Of a DNA stretch of 64,000 bases, positions 15,571 through 24,690 are shown one piece after another. The notes beneath the pieces are model-generated. The model searched no databases and was not told where the DNA came from. It saw only the letters and a program-made list of their open reading frames with translations. The DNA lies in assembly GCA_965228775.1 (NCBI GenBank), contig OZ245840.1, positions 1,860,001-1,924,000 on the forward strand, in the 5' to 3' direction. How positions within the stretch are numbered: the stretch's first letter is position 1; every line of letters begins with the position of its first letter. Made by a program: the position numbers and the translations under genes. This DNA comes from JANQMY01 sp965228775. GTDB lineage: Bacteria > Pseudomonadota > Alphaproteobacteria > JANQMY01.

Positions 15571-17886
15571 ATGGCGGAGCTAAGCGGCCTGTCGCATCAC
15601 ATCTGGGACATGAAGTACCGCCTCAAAGAGGCGGACGGCTCCCCTGTGGACGCGACCCTCAAGGACACATGGCGCCGTGTGGCTAAAGCCCTGGCGGCGG
15701 CGGAAAGGCCATCCGCGCGCCTGTTCTGGGAAGACGGTTTCTATCAGGCCCTGGAAGGCTTCAAGTTTTTGCCCGCCGGGCGCATTTTGGCGGGCGCCGG
15801 TACCGACCGGGATGTCACCCTATTCAATTGTTTCGTCATGGGGGAAATCCCCGATGACATGGGCGGGATCTTCGAAAATCTGAAGGAAGCAGCCCTCACC
15901 CTGCAACAAGGGGGCGGCATCGGCTACGATTTTTCCACATTGCGGCCCAAGGGAGCCCTGGTGCGCGGCGTCGGTGCAGATGCTTCCGGCCCTATATCCT
16001 TCATGGATGTGTGGGATGCCATGTGCCGTACGATCATGTCCGCGGGATCGCGCCGGGGGGCCATGATGGCGACCTTGCGCTGCGATCACCCAGACATCGA
16101 AGCATTTATCTCTGCCAAGCAAGATTCCGATCGCTTGCGCATGTTCAATTTGTCCGTTCTGGTGACGGACGATTTCATTGCCGCCGTCAAGGCAGACGAG
16201 GAATGGCCCTTGGTCTTTGGCGGCAAAACCTATCGCACCGTGTCTGCCCGCGCCCTGTGGGACAAGATCATGACGGCCACATATGACTATGCCGAACCCG
16301 GCGTGATCTTCATCGACCGGATCAATCAAAAAAACAATTTGCATTATTGCGAGACCATCGTCGCTACAAATCCTTGTGGCGAACAAGCGTTACCGCCTTA
16401 TGGGGCGTGTCTGCTAGGGTCGATCAATCTGGCGCGCTTGGTGACGAGCCCATTCGGCAAAGACGCGCAATTGGATGAAGACGCGCTTGCCCATCTGGTA
16501 CCGGTCGCCGTGCGGATGATGGACAATGTGGTGGATGTGTCGAAGTTTCCGCTGGAGGCGCAGACACAAGAAGCGAAAGCGAAGCGCCGTATCGGCCTTG
16601 GGGTAACGGGGCTTGCGGATGCGCTGATCCAGTGCGGTGCGCGCTATGGAAGCCCGGAATCCGTCGTGCTCATCGAACGGTGGATGAAAGCTCTGCGTGA
16701 CCATGCTTATCGCGCCTCTGCCGAACTGGCGGCAGAAAAAGGCCCCTTCCCGCTTTATGACGCTCAGGAAATTGCCAAGGCGGACATGGTGCGCCACCTG
16801 GATCCGGAGCTGCAAGAGCTGATTGCGCAGAATGGTTTGCGCAATGCGCTGCTCACGTCCATTGCACCCACCGGCACGATTTCTCTGTTGGCGGACAATA
16901 CCTCCAGCGGCGTCGAACCGGTCTTCGATCTCGCCTACACGAGAAAGATACGCCAACCGGATGGGTCCACCCGCGAGGTAGAAGTAGGGGACTACGCCCT
17001 GAGACAGTTCCGGCACCTCAAAGGGGAAGACGCGGAACTGCCATCAAGCTTGGTCACCACGCAGGATTTGTCGCCCAAAGACCATGTGGCCGTGCAAGCC
17101 GCCGTTCAGAAATATGTGGACAGCTCGATTTCGAAAACCATCAACATGCCGGAAGACATGGCGTTTGAGGATTTCAAATCGGTCTATATGGATGCTTGGG
17201 ATCAAGGGTTGAAGGGATGTACCACCTACCGGCCCAACCCCATTACCGGAGCCGTTTTGTCGGCGGCGGCACCTGCACCCGCCAAAGCGGCGCCGGTGAG
17301 CATTGTCGAAAACGACAAAATGACTGAAGGCGCTGACGGCGATGTGGTCTATATGACCGAGCCGCTGGATCGGCCGCCTGCTCTGGAAGGGCATACCTAC
17401 AAAGTGCGCTGGCCGGACAGTGACCACGCCATGTACATCACGCTCAATGATATTGAGAGCGATGGACGGCGGCGGCCGTTTGAGATCTTCATCAACTCCA
17501 AAAACATGGAACACTATGCCTGGACCCTGGCGCTCACACGGATGATTTCCGCCGTGTTCCGGCGCGGGGGCGATGTGACCTTTGTGGTCGAAGAACTCAA
17601 AGCCGTGTTCGATCCGCGCGGCGGCCAGTGGATGGACGGCGAATATGTGCCATCTCTGCTCGCGGCCATCGGCAATGTGATTGAACATCACATGATCCGC
17701 ATTGGCTTTCTCAAAGAAGACGAACAAGACTTCGTTCCGGCCGATCAAAAACGCGCCGCGATGATCATGCCGGCCGATCCCGCCGCCGGGCTTTATCGGC
17801 GTTGCCCGAAATGTTCAAACCCCACCCTTGTCCGCCAAGAAGGCTGCGATACCTGCACCAATTGCGGATACTCCAAATGCTCCTAG
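15571..17886 (+). CDS. nrdJ: Adenosylcobalamin-dependent ribonucleotide reductase (class II)
   Basis: Reduces ribonucleotides to deoxyribonucleotides using a B12 radical, so it works with or without oxygen. About 771 residues. Conserved features: FNCFVMGEIPDD, the QQGGGIGYDFSTLRP loop, NPCGEQALPPYGACLLGSIN with the active-site cysteine, and SIAPTGTISLLADN for substrate. A TSCPD-type extension (about 600-705) and a C-terminal zinc ribbon with cysteine pairs (CPKC, CDTCTNC, final CS) regenerate the active site. ATG 15571 is preferred; GTG 15562 is in frame. It stands alone behind its own control region. Confidence 0.95.
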   Translation: MAELSGLSHHIWDMKYRLKEADGSPVDATLKDTWRRVAKALAAAERPSARLFWEDGFYQALEGFKFLPAGRILAGAGTDRDVTLFNCFVMGEIPDDMGGIFENLKEAALTLQQGGGIGYDFSTLRPKGALVRGVGADASGPISFMDVWDAMCRTIMSAGSRRGAMMATLRCDHPDIEAFISAKQDSDRLRMFNLSVLVTDDFIAAVKADEEWPLVFGGKTYRTVSARALWDKIMTATYDYAEPGVIFIDRINQKNNLHYCETIVATNPCGEQALPPYGACLLGSINLARLVTSPFGKDAQLDEDALAHLVPVAVRMMDNVVDVSKFPLEAQTQEAKAKRRIGLGVTGLADALIQCGARYGSPESVVLIERWMKALRDHAYRASAELAAEKGPFPLYDAQEIAKADMVRHLDPELQELIAQNGLRNALLTSIAPTGTISLLADNTSSGVEPVFDLAYTRKIRQPDGSTREVEVGDYALRQFRHLKGEDAELPSSLVTTQDLSPKDHVAVQAAVQKYVDSSISKTINMPEDMAFEDFKSVYMDAWDQGLKGCTTYRPNPITGAVLSAAAPAPAKAAPVSIVENDKMTEGADGDVVYMTEPLDRPPALEGHTYKVRWPDSDHAMYITLNDIESDGRRRPFEIFINSKNMEHYAWTLALTRMISAVFRRGGDVTFVVEELKAVFDPRGGQWMDGEYVPSLLAAIGNVIEHHMIRIGFLKEDEQDFVPADQKRAAMIMPADPAAGLYRRCPKCSNPTLVRQEGCDTCTNCGYSKCS

Positions 17887-17892
17887 TCTTGA

Positions 17893-19107
17893 ATGTCATC
17901 AGCCCCTCTTGAACTCACCGGCGACGATGCGCGCCGCACCCTGCTGCACTTGCAGGGTCTCACCCGCAACCCCACCGAGAAGCTTTCGAAAGAAGGGCTC
18001 TATCAGCTCATCGAAGATTTGGGATATGTTCAGCTAGACAGTATACGGACCGTCGAGCGCGCTCATCACCATATCCTGTTCTCGCGCAACCAGACCTATA
18101 AGCAGCACCAGCTAGATCAGCTTTACGAACATGGCCAGTGTTTGACCGAACAATGGACCCATGACGCCTCGATCATTCCGTCCAAATGGTTTCCGTATTG
18201 GAAGCACCGCTTCCCCAAAATAGAAGAGAAGTACCGGAAGAGTGCGTGGTGGCAGGCCCGCGTCAAAAACCCCAAAAAGGCGCTGGCCATGGTGGCGGAG
18301 CGCATCGAAAAAGACGGCCCTGTGGGGTCGCGCCATTTCGAAACCGAAAAAGGCAACAAGCGGGAAACCTGGTGGGGCTGGACACCACAGAAAGCCGCGC
18401 TCGAATATTTATGGCGCACCGGTAAGCTTGCGGTGGCGCGGCGCGAGAATTTCCAGAAACTCTACGATCAGACCCATCGTGTCCTCCACGAAGACCATGC
18501 AGACCCCGAAGTGTCGAGACCGGAATTTGTCGACTGGGCGTGCAAGTCAGCGCTTCACCGGCTGGGCATCGCCACCCCCGGCGAGATCGCACGCTTTTGG
18601 GATGCCTTAAGCCCCAAAGAAGTCACCGCCTGGCTTGAAACAGTGGATGCCAACGTGGCGCTTCCCGTTTCAATCGACGGCGGGAATGACAACGGCGCGC
18701 GCGCCGCCTTCGCCCGGCCGGATATCGAAAGCGTCCTCGGCACATTGGAAGCGCCCCCCAGCCGTATCCGCCTCATCTCACCATTCGACCCGGTCATCCG
18801 GGACCGGCAACGGTTGAAGCGGCTTTTCGATTTCGACTACCGCATCGAGATCTTCGTACCGGAAAAAAAGCGTGTCTACGGCTATTACGTCTTTCCCATC
18901 CTGGAAGGAGAGCGGCTTATCGGGCGTATCGATCTGAAAGCCTTTCGAAAAGAAGGCCGTCTGGCGGTGCAAGGCTTGTGGCTTGAACCGAAAGTGAAAC
19001 TGACGAAAGGACGCCGCCAAAAACTGGAAGCGGAACTCGACCGTATCCGCCGTTTCTTGAGCCTCGACTCCGTTGAGCCGGGCTTGCCCTCACCGGAATC
19101 GCTTTAA
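17893..19107 (+). CDS. YcaQ/AlkZ-family DNA glycosylase
   Basis: A 404-residue protein of the HTH_42 (PF06224) family: three tandem winged helices that in E. coli YcaQ and Streptomyces AlkZ excise bulky alkylated bases and unhook DNA interstrand cross-links. The catalytic Q-phi-D element of the YcaQ subgroup is visible as Q47-L48-D49 in GYVQLDSIRTVERAHH. It begins 6 bp after the nrdJ stop and is probably cotranscribed, which would put a cross-link repair enzyme under the same possible SOS control as the dNTP-making enzyme. Confidence 0.85.
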   Translation: MSSAPLELTGDDARRTLLHLQGLTRNPTEKLSKEGLYQLIEDLGYVQLDSIRTVERAHHHILFSRNQTYKQHQLDQLYEHGQCLTEQWTHDASIIPSKWFPYWKHRFPKIEEKYRKSAWWQARVKNPKKALAMVAERIEKDGPVGSRHFETEKGNKRETWWGWTPQKAALEYLWRTGKLAVARRENFQKLYDQTHRVLHEDHADPEVSRPEFVDWACKSALHRLGIATPGEIARFWDALSPKEVTAWLETVDANVALPVSIDGGNDNGARAAFARPDIESVLGTLEAPPSRIRLISPFDPVIRDRQRLKRLFDFDYRIEIFVPEKKRVYGYYVFPILEGERLIGRIDLKAFRKEGRLAVQGLWLEPKVKLTKGRRQKLEAELDRIRRFLSLDSVEPGLPSPESL

Positions 19108-19167
19108 ACACAATTCACATTTCTTCGCCTATAGTGGTGCGCGAGTCGTCAACAGGTTCTTGCCTTT

Positions 19168-20280
19168 ATGAATGCATTCCGTTCCCCCCTTATTTGGATG
19201 CCAACGCTTGTGCTGGTGGTGCTGCTTGGCGGCTACACCATCTATTGGCACTCGCTCAAAGGTGATGTGCTTGAGGGCGTCGCGGATTGGGCCGAAGACC
19301 GCCGGGCGGAAGGCATGGCTGTGTCTTACGACACGGCGCGCGTCATGGGCTTTCCGTTCAAAATGGATCTGGTGATCGAGACACTCATGATTTCCGATCC
19401 GCAACATCCGAACGATTGGTCTTGGACCGGCGAAAAAATCGATGTGGCGCTGAACCCTTTTCGTCTGCAAAAGGTCAATGCGCGCTTTCTAGGGCAACAT
19501 CACTTTACATATGTCGATCGGCTGGATGATGACGGCGCAACCCGCAACGAACTTCTCAGCACGGCGGAAAACGCCCGCATCGCCCTCACTCTTGGACGGG
19601 ACAAGGTGAAACAGGTTTTCACCGAGGTAGATGGTTGGCAAGGACAGTTTAAGGCTGCCGGCGCATCGGAATTCGTGTCCGTCAGCGCACAAAAATACCG
19701 CATGCAGATGGAAACGGCACCCCAGGATCCGCGCGAACGCTCGGGCGAACCGGCGGAAAACACTCTGGAAAATCAAAGCGTGTTACTGCAGATCGAGGCG
19801 TTGACATTGCCTAAGGGCACATTCCCGCCCTTGGGCGATCAAATCAGCCTTATCGAAGCCAAGACAGAAATGCGGAACATTCCAGCTGATTTTCAGCGGG
19901 CGGATGACCGGGACGACGCCTTAAGGCGCTGGGCAGAGAATGATGGCTCCCTGAACATCGATGCGATGCATATGATTTGGGGGGACCTTGACCTAACCGC
20001 AGAGGGCAAGCTTTCTCTGGACCGGCAGTACCGGCTTCAAGGCGCGGTAACCACATTGGCGGGCGGTTACAATGCAGTGATCGACGGCCTTCAAGAACAA
20101 GGCCAGTTGGACGAAACGCTCGCCAGCCTCATCAAATCGGCCCTCAACCTGATCGCGCTGACAAGCAATGACTCGAAAGGACGCTTGCGTGTGCTGTTGG
20201 ATATGCGCCAGGGCGTGCTTTATCTAGGCCCCTTGAAGCTCACCAACTTGCCGCCGCTTGTGTCGGAGGCAAGAAACTAA
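19168..20280 (+). CDS. DUF2125 domain protein
   Basis: A 370-residue DUF2125 protein with an N-terminal membrane anchor (about 9-27) and a long extracytoplasmic domain. The family is common in alphaproteobacteria and is typically convergent with the tyrosine-pathway dehydrogenase, as here. Function unknown. Confidence 0.82.
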   Translation: MNAFRSPLIWMPTLVLVVLLGGYTIYWHSLKGDVLEGVADWAEDRRAEGMAVSYDTARVMGFPFKMDLVIETLMISDPQHPNDWSWTGEKIDVALNPFRLQKVNARFLGQHHFTYVDRLDDDGATRNELLSTAENARIALTLGRDKVKQVFTEVDGWQGQFKAAGASEFVSVSAQKYRMQMETAPQDPRERSGEPAENTLENQSVLLQIEALTLPKGTFPPLGDQISLIEAKTEMRNIPADFQRADDRDDALRRWAENDGSLNIDAMHMIWGDLDLTAEGKLSLDRQYRLQGAVTTLAGGYNAVIDGLQEQGQLDETLASLIKSALNLIALTSNDSKGRLRVLLDMRQGVLYLGPLKLTNLPPLVSEARN

Positions 20281-20283
20281 ATC

Positions 20284-20417
20284 GTCATTGCGAGCGGAGC
20301 GAAGCAATCCAGGGCCTCTTCTGCTGAGTTCGTTGCTCTGGATCGCCTGCCTGCGCGTAGCTGAAGCGACGCTTCGGCGAAGGCAGGCCGCACGGGCTTG
20401 CGCCCGCTCGCGATGAC
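20284..20417. repeat. Nested palindromic intergenic repeat
   Basis: The outer arms GTCATTGCGAGCGG and CCGCTCGCGATGAC close the element. The left side continues with the GAAGCAATCCAG block well known from dispersed alphaproteobacterial repeats. Inside is a second palindrome made of GCCTGCCTGCGCGTAGCT and its partner in AGCGACGCTTCGGCGAAGGC. It fills the gap between the convergent DUF2125 and prephenate dehydrogenase genes. Confidence 0.8.
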
Positions 20418-20454
20418 AAGATCAGGCTGACCGATTACCAAAAAGATCGACTTC

Positions 20455-21408
20455 CTAGTCCGCGTCGCCCTTCGGGCCACGCCTGCCGAAATCCGGCGCG
20501 GGGTTTTCCTGGCCTGCGTCAATAATGTTGCGGCGGATATCCCGCGTCTTCGTGAACAGATCGAAAAGCGCATCACCATCGCCCCAGCGAATGGCCCGTT
20601 GCAGCGCGGCCAGATCCTCCGAGAAGCGGCCCAAGACTTCCAGAACCGCGTCACGATTGTTGAGGAAAACGTCCCGCCACATTGTGGGGTCCGATGCCGC
20701 AATCCGCGTGAAATCGCGAAAGCCGCCCGCGCTGTATTTCACCACTTCGCTTTCCGTGACAGCTTCAAGATCTGACGCGGTGCCCACAATGTTGTAGGCG
20801 ATCAAGTGAGGAATATGGCTTGTGACAGCCAAGACCAGATCATGATGCTTGGCGTCCATCAGATCCACTCGGGCACCGCACTGTTCCCAGAAATGGACCA
20901 GTTTCGCCAAGGCTTCACCATCAGTGTCCGCATTGGGGGTGAGGATGCACCAACGGTCATCGAACAATTCGGCAAAGCCTGCTTCCGGCCCGGAAACTTC
21001 AGAACCTGCAATTGGATGACCGGGAATGAAGTGAACGCCCGACGGCAAATGAGGCGTCACGTCGTCTATGACAGCCGTTTTGACCGACCCCACATCCGTG
21101 ATGATGGCCCCCTTTTTCAGGTTCGGCGCCATCGCCTGTGCCAACGCACCGAATGTTCCCACCGGGGAACACAGAACGATAAGATCCGCGTCCTGACAAG
21201 CGGCCGCGGCATCTTCGTCGATGGAATCCACAAGCCCTAGCCGGACCGATGCCTCACGCGTCGCTTCTGAGCGCGCCGCACCGGAAATGTGGCCAGCCAA
21301 CCCGTTTCGACGCATGGCATGGCTGAGGGAAGACCCAATCAGGCCAATGCCTATCAGCGCGACTTTGTCGAAAAGCGGAGCCGGTTTTGCTGACTCACCC
21401 TTTGCCAT
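20455..21408 (-). CDS. Prephenate/arogenate dehydrogenase
   Basis: NAD(P)-dependent step of tyrosine synthesis (317 residues). The N-terminal nucleotide-binding turn GIGLIGSS is at 20-27, and the conserved HPIAGSEVSGP segment carries the catalytic His. A helical dimerisation domain forms the C-terminus. It overlaps hisC upstream by 14 bp, so the two are coupled; this TyrA-HisC pairing is standard in the class. Often named tyrC or tyrA; substrate preference cannot be read from sequence. Confidence 0.92.
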   Translation of the reverse strand: MAKGESAKPAPLFDKVALIGIGLIGSSLSHAMRRNGLAGHISGAARSEATREASVRLGLVDSIDEDAAAACQDADLIVLCSPVGTFGALAQAMAPNLKKGAIITDVGSVKTAVIDDVTPHLPSGVHFIPGHPIAGSEVSGPEAGFAELFDDRWCILTPNADTDGEALAKLVHFWEQCGARVDLMDAKHHDLVLAVTSHIPHLIAYNIVGTASDLEAVTESEVVKYSAGGFRDFTRIAASDPTMWRDVFLNNRDAVLEVLGRFSEDLAALQRAIRWGDGDALFDLFTKTRDIRRNIIDAGQENPAPDFGRRGPKGDAD

Positions 21409-22498
21409 TGTCCTGGCCCAGGAATTCTTTCAGGCAATCGATGACGCCCCGGTTTTGTTCGACGAGCCCCACGGTCATACGCAGACTGTCCGGCAAGCCG
21501 TAATTGGTCACATCCCGCAGCACATATCCGTGGTTGCTGAGATAGACATTCGCGTCCGCCGCCGTGCGGCCCGGTGTTTGCGGGAAACGGATCAGCACAA
21601 AATTGCCGACGCTTTGCGTTGTCTCCAACCCTAGGGCCCCCAATTCGGCGCGCAGCCAAGACAGCCAGATATCATTATGATCGATCGCTTTCTGCGTGAA
21701 CGAATGGTCTTTCAGGGCTTCGATCCCCGCCATCTGCGCGGGTTTAGACGTATTGAACGGCCCGCGGATGCGATTCAAGACATCGGCAACTTCAGCCGGA
21801 CAGTAAGCCCAGCCTAAACGCAGAGCCGCCAGTCCGTACACCTTGGAAAATGTCCGTGTCATGATCACATTGTCATGGGATTCTACGAGATCGATCCCGG
21901 TCTCATAATCATTACGGCGCACATACTCTGCATATGCCGCATCGATCACCAGCAAGGTTTCTTCCGGCAATTCTTTGCGCAAGCGCCGCACTTCGTGCGA
22001 CGGCACATAGGTACCCGTGGGATTGTTCGGGTTCGCCAGAAAAACAATTTTCGTCTTGTCATTGGCGAGTGACAGCATGGCGTCAATATCCGCCGTCAGA
22101 TTCTTTTCAGGCGCCACACGCGGCACCGCACAGGCCGCCTTCGTCACAATCGGATAGACCAGAAAAGCATGTTCGCTATAGATGACTTCATCGCCCGCAT
22201 TGAGATAGGCCTGGGCCAGCAGGTGAAAGATTTCATCCGATCCACAACCGCAAACAATACGGTTGGCATCAAGCCCATGCTGGGCAGCAATCGCTTCACG
22301 CAACGCGGCGGCACTGCCTTCCGGATAGAGATGGAGCTCGCCGGAGGCCTTCAAATAGGCTTCGATCGCATTCGGGCTGGGCCCAAACGGCGTCTCGTTC
22401 GACGACAATTTGACGGTCTTCTGACCGTTCAACGCCTTTGTCGCGCCGGGGACATAAGGCTCGATCAAATTGATTCCGGGCCTCGGCAATGCTGACAT
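21395..22498 (-). CDS. hisC: Histidinol-phosphate aminotransferase
   Basis: Class I/II PLP aminotransferase, 367 residues. The PLP lysine is K219 in TRTFSKVYGLAALRLGWA; NPNNPTGT at 156-163 and IDAAYAEY at 185-192 hold the cofactor ring and substrate. Next to a prephenate dehydrogenase, it may also serve the aromatic aminotransferase step, as known for some alphaproteobacterial HisC proteins. Divergent from metX. Confidence 0.93.
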   Translation of the reverse strand: MSALPRPGINLIEPYVPGATKALNGQKTVKLSSNETPFGPSPNAIEAYLKASGELHLYPEGSAAALREAIAAQHGLDANRIVCGCGSDEIFHLLAQAYLNAGDEVIYSEHAFLVYPIVTKAACAVPRVAPEKNLTADIDAMLSLANDKTKIVFLANPNNPTGTYVPSHEVRRLRKELPEETLLVIDAAYAEYVRRNDYETGIDLVESHDNVIMTRTFSKVYGLAALRLGWAYCPAEVADVLNRIRGPFNTSKPAQMAGIEALKDHSFTQKAIDHNDIWLSWLRAELGALGLETTQSVGNFVLIRFPQTPGRTAADANVYLSNHGYVLRDVTNYGLPDSLRMTVGLVEQNRGVIDCLKEFLGQDNGKG

Positions 22499-22734
22499 GG
22501 TGCTCTACCTTTCACAGGAAACGATGCGTAAAAGACCAAGCGCGCCGGTAGATGCCAGGCGGGCCATTGGCCTTCCGCAGCGGCTTGATATACGACTTTG
22601 GCCCCCGGAAAGCAAAATTTCTCAGGCCATCCCGGCCACAAAAGTGTTAAATACGGGTCCGGCTTTTTAGCGCGCCCAACCAGCGCGCGTTAACGATTGG
22701 CGCCAACGCTGGCAATTGGCATCAGAAACCCCAT

Positions 22735-23937
22735 ATGGGCACCACTATGACCGATATTTCGGACGCGGACATCAGAACGTCGACAGCGGGAGACACAGCG
22801 CCCCCTGCCGAAGGTCATGTGGTGACGTTCCCAGAGAGCCAACCACTTCAACTGGATTGCGGGGCCACAATCGCGCCCGTCACCATTGCTTATCAGACCT
22901 ATGGCCGGATGAATGCGGACAAGACGAACATCATCCTTATCTGCCATGCGCTGACCGGTGATCAACACGCAGCCAATACGCACCCGGTGACCGGTAAACC
23001 GGGATGGTGGCACTATCTTGTGGGGCCGGGCAAACCGATCGATACGGACCGCTACTTTCTCATTTGCGCAAATGTGCTGGGTGGCTGCATGGGCACCACC
23101 GGCCCGGACGATATCGATCCCAAAACCGGCAAACCGTACGGCCTGGCTTTTCCGGTCATTACCATTGGCGACATGGTGCGCGCGCAGGCCATGCTGCTGG
23201 ACCATTTGGGCATTGACGATCTGTTCTGCGTGATTGGCGGGTCCATGGGGGGCATGCAAGTACTGCAATGGGCGTCGGCCTACCCGGAGCGGGTTTTTTC
23301 GGCCATTCCCATCGCCACGGCAGCGAAGCATTCCTCGCAGAACATTGCCTTTCACGAAGTGGGGCGCCAAGCCATCATGGCGGATCCGGATTGGCGTGGC
23401 GGCGATTATTATCCGCATGGGGAGAGTCCGCGCAAAGGCCTTGCCGTGGCGCGTATGGCCGCGCACATCACATACCTTTCCGAAGCGGCCTTGCACCGGA
23501 AGTTCGGACGCAACTTGCAGGACCGCGAGAAGATCACCTATGGCTTCGATGCGGACTTTCAAATCGAAAGCTATTTGCGCCACCAAGGGTTCACCTTCGT
23601 GGACCGGTTCGATGCAAACAGCTATCTCTACATCACGCGTGCCATGGATTATTTCGACATGGCGGTGGATTTCGGCGGCGTGTTGGCGAACGCTTTCAAG
23701 GACTCAAAAACGCGCTTCTGCGTCGTTTCATTTACCAGCGATTGGCTCTTCCCAACGTCAGAAAGCCGCACCATCGTTCATGCGCTCAATTCCGTCGCCG
23801 CCAATGTAAGTTTCGTTGAAATCGACACCGACAAAGGGCACGACGCATTTCTACTGGACGAACCGGAATTTCACAGCGTGCTATCAGGCTTTCTGGACGG
23901 AGCCGCCATTCATCGGGGCCTTACGGGTAAGGGCTGA
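22735..23937 (+). CDS. metX: Homoserine O-acetyltransferase
   Basis: Alpha/beta-hydrolase enzyme activating homoserine for methionine synthesis (400 residues). The nucleophile is S170 in GGSMGGMQ; the catalytic Asp follows in SDWLFP and the His in KGHDAFL. LICHALTGDQH is the family N-terminal signature. ATG at 22747 is a possible alternative start. metW follows after 6 bp. I looked in the 236-bp upstream gap for a SAM-II type riboswitch and could not support one. Confidence 0.95.
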   Translation: MGTTMTDISDADIRTSTAGDTAPPAEGHVVTFPESQPLQLDCGATIAPVTIAYQTYGRMNADKTNIILICHALTGDQHAANTHPVTGKPGWWHYLVGPGKPIDTDRYFLICANVLGGCMGTTGPDDIDPKTGKPYGLAFPVITIGDMVRAQAMLLDHLGIDDLFCVIGGSMGGMQVLQWASAYPERVFSAIPIATAAKHSSQNIAFHEVGRQAIMADPDWRGGDYYPHGESPRKGLAVARMAAHITYLSEAALHRKFGRNLQDREKITYGFDADFQIESYLRHQGFTFVDRFDANSYLYITRAMDYFDMAVDFGGVLANAFKDSKTRFCVVSFTSDWLFPTSESRTIVHALNSVAANVSFVEIDTDKGHDAFLLDEPEFHSVLSGFLDGAAIHRGLTGKG

Positions 23938-23943
23938 CGTGCG

Positions 23944-24576
23944 ATGAATACGATGACACATCCCTATCCAAAACTGCGCGCTGACCTTCAACTCATTGCC
24001 GACATGATCGACGAAGACACACGCGTGCTGGATGTGGGCTGCGGCGATGGTGCTTTGCTGGAATATCTGATGCTGGCAAAGCGCGTGGACGCGCGCGGCG
24101 TGGAACTCAGCCAGGCCGGTGTGAATGCCTGTGTAGCGCGCGGTTTGTCTGTTATTCAGGGTGACGCCGACGAAGACCTGAAAGACTATCCGTCCGATGC
24201 ATTCGACTATGTGATCTTGAGCCAAACCATCCAAGCCACCGTTAATCCAAAAGATGTGATGGAAGAGATGACGCGCATCGGCAAGAACGTCATCGTGTCA
24301 TTGCCGAATTTTGGCCATTGGCGGGTGCGTTTGCAGCTGGCGATATCCGGGCGCATGCCCGTAACTCATGCCTTGGACGAGCCCTGGTATTCCACGCCAA
24401 ACATTCACTTATGCAGCATTAAGGATTTTATCAGCCTGGTGCACAATATCGGCGCCGTGGTCGATCGCGCCATCGCGGTCAACAGCAAGGACCGGGCCCG
24501 AGACTTCATCGGCGGCGACAGCTTCGCCAATCTGTATGCGGAAGAAGCGGTCTTCTTGATCTCGAGCAAGGTTTGA
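23944..24576 (+). CDS. metW: Methionine biosynthesis protein MetW
   Basis: A small methyltransferase-fold protein (210 residues) with the SAM-type turn LDVGCGDGAL at about 29-38 and the typical PNFGHWRVRLQL segment. In bacteria that use metX, MetW is encoded beside it and is needed for efficient homoserine acetylation; the two are reported to act as a complex. Last plus-strand gene before a hairpin repeat. Confidence 0.93.
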   Translation: MNTMTHPYPKLRADLQLIADMIDEDTRVLDVGCGDGALLEYLMLAKRVDARGVELSQAGVNACVARGLSVIQGDADEDLKDYPSDAFDYVILSQTIQATVNPKDVMEEMTRIGKNVIVSLPNFGHWRVRLQLAISGRMPVTHALDEPWYSTPNIHLCSIKDFISLVHNIGAVVDRAIAVNSKDRARDFIGGDSFANLYAEEAVFLISSKV

Positions 24577-24596
24577 TTTTTTGTTGATTCACTAAG

Positions 24597-24669
24597 CCAT
24601 CCCGCTCCCCCGTCCCAACCACCCGCCAGGGTACCGTATCCGGGTGGTTGGGACGGGGGAGCGGGATGG
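24597..24669. repeat. Long hairpin element, copy 2 (29-bp perfect arms)
   Basis: Perfect arms at 24597-24625 and 24641-24669 with a 15-base loop that again contains AGGGTACC. It is nearly identical to the element at 10424-10495. The single arm difference, A-T in copy 1 versus G-C in copy 2, is changed on both sides so the pair is kept. It sits 20 bp after metW, between convergent genes. Confidence 0.92.
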
Positions 24670-24690
24670 TCAAGCACACCAAAAAAGACG

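Noticed and set aside
20277..20702. 141-codon minus-strand frame overlapping the prephenate dehydrogenase end
   Set aside because: Its C-terminal part is only the translated palindromic repeat; the other part is in the wrong frame of the dehydrogenase.
22499..22734. SAM-II or other SAM riboswitch before metX
   Set aside because: The GCTAAAAAG-like element is on the wrong strand for metX and the rest of the pseudoknot consensus is not present; only a GCGCGC-N7-GCGCGC hairpin is seen.
22690..23586. 298-codon minus-strand frame over metX
   Set aside because: Antisense shadow of metX, whose catalytic motifs are complete.
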